Assembly: GCA_963792875.1 (NCBI GenBank)
Contig: CAWBXV010000009.1
Span: 1-64,000 of the forward strand
Reading direction: 5' to 3'
Source of the DNA: JAHEGP01 sp963792875
Lineage (GTDB): Bacteria; Pseudomonadota; Gammaproteobacteria; Pseudomonadales; JAHEGP01
DNA length: 64,000 bases
Shown here in pieces: positions 54,214 through 62,171 of the stretch (within the stretch, counting starts at the first letter, position 1; every line of letters starts with the position of its first letter). The notes below the pieces were generated by a model, which was given only the letters and a program-made list of their open reading frames with translations, did not search any database and had not been told where the DNA came from. The position numbers and the translations under genes were made by a program.

Positions 54214-55743
54214 GTGAGCACGGACTACCTGATTGTGGGCAGCGGCCTCTCCGCGCTGGTATTCGGCGCGCTCATGGCCCGCCGCGGCCGCCGCGTCACG
54301 GTGCTGGAGGCGCACGACGTACCGGGCGGCTTCGGCCACACCTTCAGCATGGGCCGCGCCTACAGGTTCAATGCCCAGCTGCACTATGTGTGGAACTGCG
54401 GCGAGGGCGACACCGTCCAGCGCACGCTGCAGCATCTGGGCCTGGACCGGGAGGTCAGCTTCGAGCGCTTCGACCCCGAGGGCTTCGACCACATGCGCAT
54501 GCCCGGGTACGCGCTCGACATCCCCGGCGACCCCGCCGTGCTGCGCCGGCGCCTGGGCGCGCTGTTCCCGGCCCACAGCGCCCAGATCGGGCGCTTTCTG
54601 GAGGCGGTCGAGCTCACCCGCCGCGGCCTCGACAGCCTCGGCGCGGGCCCCGCGGCATGGCGCCACATCGACAGCTGGCGCGGCGCCGCCCGCCTGCTGG
54701 CCTACCGCAACGCCACGCTGCAGCAGGTGTTCGACCGCTGCGCCCTGCCCAGGGCCGCGCAGACCCTGCTGGCGCTGCAGTGGCCGGACTTCATGCTGCC
54801 GCCGGCGCGGCTGTCGTTCTGCGCCTGGGTGCTGCTGTTTACCGGCTACCAGCGCGGGGCCTACTACCCCAGCCACCACTTCGAGCACGTCGTCGACTCG
54901 CTGGCGGAGACGATCGCGGGCGGCGGCGGCCGGCTGCTCTACCAGCGGGAGGTGGTCGGCTTCGAGCTGGCCGGCCGGCGGGTGACCGGGGTGACGGCGC
55001 GGCGGCTGCCCGACGGCGGACTCGAGACCCACCGGGGCCGCACCGTGATCTGCAATATGGACCCGCAGCGCGCCGCAGGGATGATCGGACTGGAAGCATT
55101 CTCGCCGCGCCTGCGCCGGCGCCTGACCTACCGCTACTCGGCCTCGAATTTCATGGCGTACTGCGCCGTCAAGGACATCGACCTGGCCGCGCACGGCTTC
55201 GGCCGCTGGAACGTGTTCCACAGCGGCGACGAGGACCTCAACGTCGCGTTCGCGCGCATGCTCGAGCAACGCGACTACCGCAACCCCAGCTTCGCCATGT
55301 CGACGCCCGGCTTCCTCACCGGGGACCGCTCCGACCGGCCCGAGGGCCAGCAGATCATCGAGTTCCTCACGGTGGCGGACTACGACTACTTCCAGCAGCT
55401 GCGGCAGCGCGACAAGACCGCCTACCGGCGCAAGAAGCGCGAGATCCTCGACGCCATGATCGCGGTGGTCGAGGCGCACTACGTGCCGGATTTCCGCCGC
55501 CATCTCGCCTTCAAGACCAGCGGCACCCCCGCCACCAACGAGCGCTTCTGCTGGTGCCCGCAGGGCAACTCCTACGGCTCGGAGATGACCCCGCAACAGT
55601 TCGGCCTCGGGCGCCTGCGGGCCGACTCGTCGCTGCGCGACTTCTACTTCTGCAACGCCTCGTCGGGCTACCCGGGCTTCGCCGGCGCCTTCTGGACCGG
55701 TGCCCGGCTGTACGAAAAGCTCGCCGGCGAGCGGGTGCTGTAG
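54214..55743 (+). CDS. FAD oxidoreductase, carotenoid isomerase/desaturase-like
   Basis: 509 residues from GTG 54214 with GGGAGG before it. The dinucleotide site is LIVGSGLSALVFGALMARRG and the FAD motif VTVLEAHDVPGGFGHTF. CFWCW-like block FCWCPQGNSYGSEMTPQQFG and the end SSGYPGFAGAFWTGARLYEK match the CrtI/CrtISO/retinol-saturase group of the phytoene desaturase superfamily. The reaction is not certain: oxidation, reduction or isomerisation of a long conjugated or polyene chain. Eight bases separate it from a second FAD oxidoreductase. Confidence 0.85.
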   Translation: MSTDYLIVGSGLSALVFGALMARRGRRVTVLEAHDVPGGFGHTFSMGRAYRFNAQLHYVWNCGEGDTVQRTLQHLGLDREVSFERFDPEGFDHMRMPGYALDIPGDPAVLRRRLGALFPAHSAQIGRFLEAVELTRRGLDSLGAGPAAWRHIDSWRGAARLLAYRNATLQQVFDRCALPRAAQTLLALQWPDFMLPPARLSFCAWVLLFTGYQRGAYYPSHHFEHVVDSLAETIAGGGGRLLYQREVVGFELAGRRVTGVTARRLPDGGLETHRGRTVICNMDPQRAAGMIGLEAFSPRLRRRLTYRYSASNFMAYCAVKDIDLAAHGFGRWNVFHSGDEDLNVAFARMLEQRDYRNPSFAMSTPGFLTGDRSDRPEGQQIIEFLTVADYDYFQQLRQRDKTAYRRKKREILDAMIAVVEAHYVPDFRRHLAFKTSGTPATNERFCWCPQGNSYGSEMTPQQFGLGRLRADSSLRDFYFCNASSGYPGFAGAFWTGARLYEKLAGERVL

Positions 55744-55750
55744 GCCCGCC

Positions 55751-56965
55751 ATGGAGATCGCCATCATCGGCGGCGGCGCCAGCGGCCTGGCGGCCGCCCA
55801 CTACCTGAGCCGCAACGGCCACCGCGTCAGCCTGTTCGAGCGCGCGGCACAGCTCGGCGGGCACATCCGCACCGTCAACCGCAATGTGCTGGCGGGCAGC
55901 CTGGCGCCGTCGCGCTACCTCGAGGCCGGCGTGGTGGAGTTCTCCAGCGCCTTCACGCAGTTCGAGGCGCTGATGGCGGAGCTGGACGTGCCGCTGCAGC
56001 GCATCGAAGTCGGCACCGCCATGTTCAGGCGCGATGGCCGGCGCTATCTGTCGCGGGGCATGATCGAGCGCAACGCGCCGGGGCTGGCCGCGGTGGTCGA
56101 GCGCGCCAAGCTCGAGCGTCTGATCGCCGGCGCCGTTCCCCTGTGGCTGCGATCGCACGGCCGGCAGCTCGAGGGGCGCCCGCTGGCCGACTGCCTGAGG
56201 CCCGGCCAGCCGCGCGATACCTGGCTCAGGCTGCTGACCATGTACTGCTACTCCACGCCCTATGCGGCCGTGGGCGGGATACCGGCCGGCTTCGCGCTGC
56301 CGCCGCTGCGGCGTTACATGTGGCGCGACTGGAAGCGCATGCCGGGCGGGGTGTCCAGCTACGTCGACCGGATCGTCGAACGCCTCAACGGCGAGGTGGT
56401 CGTCTCTGCCGGCCCGCTGCGGGCGGTACGCTCGGCGCGGGGGGTCGCGCTGCACTGGCCGGACGGCCGCACGCGGCGCTTCGACAAGCTCGTGCTCGCC
56501 GCGCCCCCCGACCAGGTGCTGGCGCTACTGGCCGACCCCCGCCCTGACGAGCAGCGGTGGTTTGCGCCGTGGCGCGCCAACCACATCACTACCACCGTCC
56601 ACAGCGACGACAGCCTGTACGAGCGCTACGGCATCGCCCGCCCCTCAGAGTTCGACTTCTTCGAGACCGGCAGCGGCTGGGGCTACAACGCCAGCCTGAA
56701 CCAGATCTGCGGCATCACCGGCGCCACCCGCTACTTTCTGGCCTTCGGCCTGGACGAGGCCATCGCCCCGGCGCGGGTGATCGCCCGGGTAGCGCACCAC
56801 ACCCCGCACTACGACGTCGCGGCGCTGCGCTCCCGGCGCCAGGTCATCGCCTGCAATGGCTTTCATCACACTTATCACGCCGGCGCCTGGCTCCACGACG
56901 GCCTGCACGAGGGCGCCATCCGCTCCGGCAGAGCGGTCGCCGACCTGATCGGCCCGGCCGGCTGA
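55751..56965 (+). CDS. FAD-dependent amine-oxidase-type oxidoreductase
   Basis: 404 residues from ATG 55751. The N-terminal FAD site IAIIGGGASGLAAAHYLSRN then VSLFERAAQLGGHIRTVNRN, and GVVEFSSAFTQFEALMAELD, put it in the NAD(P)-binding/amine oxidase (protoporphyrinogen-oxidase-like) superfamily. VLAAPPDQVLALLADPRPDE, ANHITTTVHSDDSLYERYGI and CNGFHHTYHAGAWLHDGLHE follow the pattern of cyclopropane-synthase-associated or desaturase-like FAD proteins. Partner of the upstream FAD enzyme. The pair could tailor a polyene, sterol or fatty-acid substrate; the sequence does not decide. Confidence 0.82.
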   Translation: MEIAIIGGGASGLAAAHYLSRNGHRVSLFERAAQLGGHIRTVNRNVLAGSLAPSRYLEAGVVEFSSAFTQFEALMAELDVPLQRIEVGTAMFRRDGRRYLSRGMIERNAPGLAAVVERAKLERLIAGAVPLWLRSHGRQLEGRPLADCLRPGQPRDTWLRLLTMYCYSTPYAAVGGIPAGFALPPLRRYMWRDWKRMPGGVSSYVDRIVERLNGEVVVSAGPLRAVRSARGVALHWPDGRTRRFDKLVLAAPPDQVLALLADPRPDEQRWFAPWRANHITTTVHSDDSLYERYGIARPSEFDFFETGSGWGYNASLNQICGITGATRYFLAFGLDEAIAPARVIARVAHHTPHYDVAALRSRRQVIACNGFHHTYHAGAWLHDGLHEGAIRSGRAVADLIGPAG

Positions 56966-57130
56966 GCGCGCGCTGGGCTGGCGCACCGCGCGCCCAGACC
57001 GGCGGCTTTACCCCGGGCACCGCTCGCCGCGCATACCGGCAGCTGCCGAGATCACTGCGCCGGGCTTGCATAGAGGACCGCGTTGTGGATACTGGGGAGA
57101 ACAATAACAACTCCTCGAGAGGCGCTTGCC

Positions 57131-57490
57131 ATGAGAGATGCCGGTAAACTGGGCGGTACCATTGTCGTCGTCGGCCTGATCGCCTCTGCGGGTGGTGATG
57201 TGCTGGCCGCAGAGGCCGGCGATGCCGCGCTGGGGCGCGACAAGGCCGCCATCTGCGCTACCTGCCACGGGGTAGACGGCCTGAGCATCGGCCCCAACAT
57301 ACCCAACCTGCGGGGTCAGCGGCCCGAATACTTCGTCAACTCGCTCAAATCCTACAAGAAGCGCGATCGCCGCGATCCGCTATCCGTCCTCATGTATCCG
57401 TTCGCCGACGACCTCTCCGAAAAGGACATGCGGGACATGGCGGCCTTCTATGCCTCCCTCGCAGACGATTGCTCGGGGGAGGCGCCATGA
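57131..57490 (+). CDS. Small class I cytochrome c leading the cbb3 operon
   Basis: 119 residues from ATG 57131 with GAGAGG upstream. Signal peptide (IVVVGLIASAGGDVLAAEAG) then KAAICATCHGVDG (heme site 42-46) and YPFADDLSEKDMRDMAAF, which carries the distal Met in VLMYPF. It is a single-heme c4/c5-like protein that could hand electrons to the oxidase. Its TGA overlaps the ccoN ATG (ATGA), placing it firmly in the oxidase operon. Confidence 0.92.
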   Translation: MRDAGKLGGTIVVVGLIASAGGDVLAAEAGDAALGRDKAAICATCHGVDGLSIGPNIPNLRGQRPEYFVNSLKSYKKRDRRDPLSVLMYPFADDLSEKDMRDMAAFYASLADDCSGEAP

Positions 57491-58911
57491 TCGACGGGCA
57501 GATCCGCTACAACGAAACGGTCGTCAGGTACTTCATCGTCGCCGCGGTCGCATGGGGCGTCGTCAGCATGCTGATCGGCGTGCTCATCGCGGCGCAACTG
57601 TACTGGCCCGCCCTCAACTTCGGCTCGGAATACTTCAATTACGGCAAGCTGCGGCCCCTGCACACCAATGGCGTCATCTACGGCTTCGGCACCTGCATGC
57701 TGATGGGGACTTCGCTGTACATCGTACAGAGAACCGGAAAAACCGGCCTGTTGAGCGATCGGCTGGCCTACGCGGTGTTCTATGGCTGGCAGCTGGTGCT
57801 GCTGGCGGCCGTGGTAACGCTGCCACTGGGGCTGACGACGTCCAAGGAGTACGCCGAGCTGGAATGGCCCGTCGATGTGCTCATCGCCGTCACCTGGGTG
57901 GGCTACGCCGTGCTGTTCTTCGGCACCCTCGCGCAGCGCCAGGTCAAACACATTTTCGTTGCGAACTGGTTCTTCGGCGCGTTTATCATCGTGATCGCGG
58001 TGATCTTCGTGGTCAACAACCTCGCCATTCCCGTCGGCCTGACGAAATCCTACTCCGTGTTCGCCGGCACCCAGGATGCGATGGCACAGTGGTGGTGGGG
58101 TCACAACGCCGTGGGCTTCCTGCTGACGGCGGGCTTCATCGGCATGAACTACTACTTCGTGCCCAAGGTGGCCGAGCGGCCCATCTACTCCTACCGCCTG
58201 TCCATCCTCCACTTCTGGTCGATCGTGGCCTTTTACACCTGGCTGGGTTCGCATCACCTGATCTACTCCACCCTGCCGGTGTGGATGCAGAATATCGGCA
58301 TCGCCATGTCGATCATCCTGTGGCTGCCCTCCTGGGCGGGCGCCTACAACTCCGGCAGGACGATACTGCTCAACCGGGAGAAGCTGCGCACCGACTACAT
58401 CCTGATGTTTTTCATGTCGGCGGTGGTCTACTACGCGCTGGCGACCTTCGAGGGGCCGTTGCTGTCGATCCGCCCGATCAACGTGATCAGCCACAATACC
58501 GACTGGACCATCGGCCACGTGCACTCGGGGGCGCTGGGCTGGGTGGGCATGTCGGTGTTTGCGACGCTCTACTACCTGGTGCCGAAGCTGTGGCGGGCAG
58601 ACCTGGCATTCCCCGGCTGGATCAAGTACCACTTCTGGCTGGCGCACATCGGGGTGGCGATCTACATCGTGGCGATGTGGGTGGCCGGCATCGGGCAGGG
58701 GGTGCTGTGGATGGCCAGAGACGACAACGGCACCCTGCTGCACAGCTTCATGGACGCACTGCGCTTCACGCTGCCCTGGTATCTGATCAGGGCCATCGGT
58801 GGCGCGATCTATCTGCTGGGCGTGGTGCTGATGACCGTGAATCTGGCGGTGACCGTGCGGCGCGCCGTGGCATCCGACAAACTGGCAGCCGGGGAGCAGC
58901 GCTATGCTTAG
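57487..58911 (+). CDS. ccoN: cbb3-type cytochrome oxidase subunit I
   Basis: 474 residues from ATG 57487, about 12 membrane segments. Heme and copper ligands: His in RPLHTNGVIYGFGTCML (heme b), WWWGHNAVGFLLTAGFIG (CuB His), WLGSHHLIYSTLPVWM (CuB His-His) and HNTDWTIGHVHSGALGWVGM (heme b3 and heme b His). Tyr and Glu around YYALATFEGP fit a C-family oxidase. It reduces oxygen at low concentration and pumps protons. The following subunits overlap it. No ccoQ gene is seen in the operon. Confidence 0.97.
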   Translation: MIDGQIRYNETVVRYFIVAAVAWGVVSMLIGVLIAAQLYWPALNFGSEYFNYGKLRPLHTNGVIYGFGTCMLMGTSLYIVQRTGKTGLLSDRLAYAVFYGWQLVLLAAVVTLPLGLTTSKEYAELEWPVDVLIAVTWVGYAVLFFGTLAQRQVKHIFVANWFFGAFIIVIAVIFVVNNLAIPVGLTKSYSVFAGTQDAMAQWWWGHNAVGFLLTAGFIGMNYYFVPKVAERPIYSYRLSILHFWSIVAFYTWLGSHHLIYSTLPVWMQNIGIAMSIILWLPSWAGAYNSGRTILLNREKLRTDYILMFFMSAVVYYALATFEGPLLSIRPINVISHNTDWTIGHVHSGALGWVGMSVFATLYYLVPKLWRADLAFPGWIKYHFWLAHIGVAIYIVAMWVAGIGQGVLWMARDDNGTLLHSFMDALRFTLPWYLIRAIGGAIYLLGVVLMTVNLAVTVRRAVASDKLAAGEQRYA

Positions 58912-59560
58912 GAGCGGCTTCACGCGTTCACTGCCCCAACTGATCGCCGGCATCGTGCTGTTGTCGAGCATCGCACTGCTGGTCGAGGTCGTCCCCAATC
59001 TGGTGAAGGGACAGCAGCTGAAGGCCGCATCGACGCTGCAGCCTCTCAGCCCTCTCGAGCTGCAGGGCAAGGACATCTACATCCGCGAGGGCTGTACCAC
59101 CTGCCATACGCAGATGATTCGCCCGCTCGACGCCGAGGTGGCCCGCTATGGGCCGCCGAGCCGGGCGGAAGACGACGTCTACGAGCACCCTCACGTATGG
59201 GGCTCCAAGCGCGGCGGACCGGACCTCTATCGCCTGGGCGGCAAGTACTCGGATCACTGGCACGCGGTACACCTGAGGAACCCGCGCGCAGTGGTCCGCG
59301 GCTCCAATATGCCGGCCTACCCCTGGCTGTTCGAGCAGGCCGTGGACTATCGCCTAGTCCAGCGCAAGATGCGGGCGCTGCAGAGACTGGGGGTGCCCTA
59401 CACCGAGGACGATATCGATCAGGCCCGCATCGATGTGCTCGACAAGTCGCAGGCGGACGCGCTGATCAGCTATCTGCAGCAGTTGGGCATCGAGCGAACC
59501 CGGCCCGCGCCCGACCCCCGCGAGGCAATGGGGCCCGACACCCGACTTTCGCAGGAGTGA
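58904..59560 (+). CDS. ccoO: cbb3 oxidase subunit II, monoheme cytochrome c
   Basis: 218 residues, overlapping ccoN by eight bases. One N-terminal membrane anchor (LIAGIVLLSSIALLVEVVPN) holds a periplasmic domain with heme site EGCTTCHTQMIRPLDAEVAR (64-68), then YGPPSRAEDDVYEHPHVWGS and GGKYSDHWHAVHLRNPRAVV, all CcoO signatures. The last blocks, SNMPAYPWLFEQAVDY, carry the distal Met. It passes electrons from CcoP-type hemes to CcoN. Confidence 0.97.
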   Translation: MLRSGFTRSLPQLIAGIVLLSSIALLVEVVPNLVKGQQLKAASTLQPLSPLELQGKDIYIREGCTTCHTQMIRPLDAEVARYGPPSRAEDDVYEHPHVWGSKRGGPDLYRLGGKYSDHWHAVHLRNPRAVVRGSNMPAYPWLFEQAVDYRLVQRKMRALQRLGVPYTEDDIDQARIDVLDKSQADALISYLQQLGIERTRPAPDPREAMGPDTRLSQE

Positions 59561-59563
59561 TCC

Positions 59564-61690
59564 ATGTCTGCTTTCTGGCAAGGTTGGATTCTCGTTCTCA
59601 CGCTGCTGTGCATCTGGCCGCTCTTTCGCCTGTTTCAGCAGCTGCGCCGCGACAACGGCAGCGCCGACTTCGACCACACCGTCGGCGAGTTCGATGGCAT
59701 CGAAGAGCGCGATGCGCCGCTGAGCCCCTGGGTCATCAGGAGTTTCATCGCCGGCTTCGCCTTCCTCGGCCTCTACCTGCTGCTGATGCCCGGGATCTTT
59801 CCCGGCCTGATCCGGATACCGTCGGCACCGCTGGGCGAGAAGGCCGACAGCAGCGGCCTCGCGGCCAGCATCGCGGCCGCCGCGTCGGGTGAGCCCGTCA
59901 CGCTGGCGCGGCTGGCGCAGGACCCGGCCGTCCGCAACGCCGGTCATAAACTGTTCGAGACCCACTGCGCCAGCTGCCACGGCAGGACCGGTGAGGGCAA
60001 CTACTCATTCCCCAGCCTGGTCGACGACGACTGGATCTACGGCAGTTCCGACGAATCCCTTATCCAGACGATGACCCTCGGTCGCAAGTACGCGATGCCC
60101 GGCTACGCGGACATCCTCTCCGAGCAGGACATCGAGCTGGTCCGCAAGTACCTGTTTTCGCTCAACCCCAAGCGGCGGCTCGAGGCGACCCAGGTCGAGC
60201 TCACGCGGGGCGAGGCGGTGTTCCGCGAAAGGAATTGCGGCGTCTGTCACGGCGCCGACGGCAGGGGCTACGCCCTGTTCGGCGGCTACAACCTGGTCGA
60301 CGATATCTGGGTCTACGGCGGCGACGTCGCCGATATCCGTCATTCCATTACCGAGGGCCGCCTCGGGGTCATGCCGGCATTCAACCACGTGCTGGATGGC
60401 CCCCAGATGCAGGCTGTGGGGGCCTATGTCCGGTATCTGGGGCAGCGCAAAGCGGACCACCTGGCCGCCCTCGACGCGGACCTGGTCGCGCGTGGCGAGT
60501 ACCTGGCCTCGGCCGGCGACTGCGTCTCCTGCCACTCCGACCAGGGCGGGGAGGCGTTTGCGGGCGGCCTGCCGTTCAAGACCCCGTTCGGCACGATGTA
60601 CTCGACCAATATCTCCACCAGCCGCGCCTTCGGCATCGGCAACTACAGCTACCAGGACTTCCACAGGGCGCTGAAAAAGGGCTACGCCCGCAAGGGCTTC
60701 CTGTTTCCGGCGATGCCGTTCACCTCGTTCCGCAACGTCAGCGACGAAGACATCGAAGCGCTGTGGGCCTACCTGCAGACCCGCCCCCCGGTGCACAAGC
60801 CCAACAAACCGCTGGAGATGATGTTTCCCACCAACATCCGTCTCGGCCAGCTGGGTTGGCAGCTGCTGTTCATGGACCGGACGGAGCTGGAATACCCGCA
60901 GCACCGGTCCGAAGCCTGGCAGCGGGGAAAATACCTGGTGTGGGGGCTGGGCCACTGCGTCGAGTGTCACACACCGCGCAACCTGATCATGGCGCTGAAA
61001 AACCACGAGCCGTTTCGGGGCGCGATCATGGAGGGCCTGCAGGCGCCGGACATCACCGCCACCGAATTGTATCGCGGGGGCTGGAGCGTCGATGATCTGC
61101 ACGCGTTCCTCAAGCAGGGGCAATCGCCCAAGGGCACGCCCTTCGGCGTCATGGCTGACGTCGTCAAGAACAGCACGCGCCATCTCAGCGACGAGGACGT
61201 CAGGGCCATCGCCAGCTACCTCACCGAGGGCGACGTCAACAACGAGCTGGACACCAGCGTGCCGCCGGTGGACCCGGCAGGCTTCCCGGAGCAGGACAAG
61301 GTCGGCGACAACGCGCAGTATCAGCTCTACATCCGCACCTGCGGCACCTGCCACGGGCCGGACGGCCGCGGCAAGGACAACGCACCAGCGCTGTTCGACA
61401 ACGGCATTCTGACGCACTCGGACCCCAAGAATCTCATCGCCGTGTCGCTGCGCGGGGTCTCACCGTCCTACATGACAACCGAGACGCATTTTCAGAACAT
61501 GAGCGGCTTCCAGAGCATGCTCACTGACGGCGACCTGGCGAAGCTGCTGTCCTACGTGCGCCTCTATCTGGGGGGGCACAGCGACCCGATACCCCGTGAA
61601 CAGGTCACGAGAATCCGGGAATACCTCGAAGACAAGGGCTTTGACATCCCGGTACACGGCCATTCGACGGCCGAGGAGCTGCCGGAATAG
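59564..61690 (+). CDS. ccoP: CcoP fused to AdhB-like triheme cytochrome (five-heme subunit III)
   Basis: 708 residues, more than twice the usual CcoP (about 300). Residues 1-85 are CcoP-like: two membrane segments and FDGIEERDAPLSPW. Two CcoP hemes follow, CASCH at 135-139 (distal KYAMPGY) and CGVCH at 225-229 (distal VMPAF). From about 305 a second module starts with RGEYLASAGDCVSCHSDQGG and has CVSCH 320-324, CVECH 465-469 and CGTCH 593-597; its blocks (GGLPFKTPFGTMYSTNIS, KKGYARKGFLFPAMPFTSF, GKYLVWGLGHCVECHTPRN) are those of AdhB-type cytochrome subunits of membrane alcohol, aldehyde or gluconate dehydrogenases. The fusion would let a periplasmic dehydrogenase feed the oxidase directly, bypassing quinone and bc1. 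AGGAG precedes the ATG. Confidence 0.95.
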   Translation: MSAFWQGWILVLTLLCIWPLFRLFQQLRRDNGSADFDHTVGEFDGIEERDAPLSPWVIRSFIAGFAFLGLYLLLMPGIFPGLIRIPSAPLGEKADSSGLAASIAAAASGEPVTLARLAQDPAVRNAGHKLFETHCASCHGRTGEGNYSFPSLVDDDWIYGSSDESLIQTMTLGRKYAMPGYADILSEQDIELVRKYLFSLNPKRRLEATQVELTRGEAVFRERNCGVCHGADGRGYALFGGYNLVDDIWVYGGDVADIRHSITEGRLGVMPAFNHVLDGPQMQAVGAYVRYLGQRKADHLAALDADLVARGEYLASAGDCVSCHSDQGGEAFAGGLPFKTPFGTMYSTNISTSRAFGIGNYSYQDFHRALKKGYARKGFLFPAMPFTSFRNVSDEDIEALWAYLQTRPPVHKPNKPLEMMFPTNIRLGQLGWQLLFMDRTELEYPQHRSEAWQRGKYLVWGLGHCVECHTPRNLIMALKNHEPFRGAIMEGLQAPDITATELYRGGWSVDDLHAFLKQGQSPKGTPFGVMADVVKNSTRHLSDEDVRAIASYLTEGDVNNELDTSVPPVDPAGFPEQDKVGDNAQYQLYIRTCGTCHGPDGRGKDNAPALFDNGILTHSDPKNLIAVSLRGVSPSYMTTETHFQNMSGFQSMLTDGDLAKLLSYVRLYLGGHSDPIPREQVTRIREYLEDKGFDIPVHGHSTAEELPE

Positions 61691-62171
61691 GATCCCATGG
61701 GCCGCCCCATGACGACGAGCCCGCAACAGCAGCGGTGAGCGTCGCCCGGGCAGGCCGCCCCCCGGTCCACCACGCCGTCGTCGAGGCTCGCCTTGAAAAC
61801 CGGCATGGGGCGCCGGCTGATCCCCTGGCGGATGGCGCTGCCGCACACACCCAGCGCGCGCTGGCGCCGTGGCCCTGGCTGCGGCTCGCGGTCATGAACG
61901 TCCCACTGCTGGCGCTGGCCGGCTGGAAGGCTGGAGCTTCGGCAGGCTGCACCAATGGAACCCGCTGACGCCGATGCTGGGCCGCATGGGACGGGACGCG
62001 CTGGTCATGGCGTTCCTGACCACCCTGGGCGTGCTCGGTGTGCTGGGCCCGATCCTAAAAGGACAGCGCCCGCGTCCCGGTCAGGCGGCGCCTGCGGCAC
62101 TGCCTCACGAGGCGGCCGCGCCCTGACGCGCCCGCGCTGCCGCCTGGCGGGCGCCCTGGCGCCGACCAGCA
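61691..62171. other. 481-base gap after the cbb3 operon, possible broken small membrane ORF
   Basis: Two frames look like halves of one small membrane protein: LAVMNVPLLALAGWKAG (about 61888-61938) and, one base over, FGRLHQWNPLTPMLGRMGRD then ALVMAFLTTLGVLGVLGPIL (about 61939-62065). A frameshift near 61938 would join them. It is unclear whether this is a real gene. The rest is GC-rich with no terminator or RNA visible. Confidence 0.35.

Noticed and set aside
53887..55767. Long minus-strand open frame over the FAD oxidoreductase
   Set aside because: Antisense shadow with low-complexity composition and no start site.
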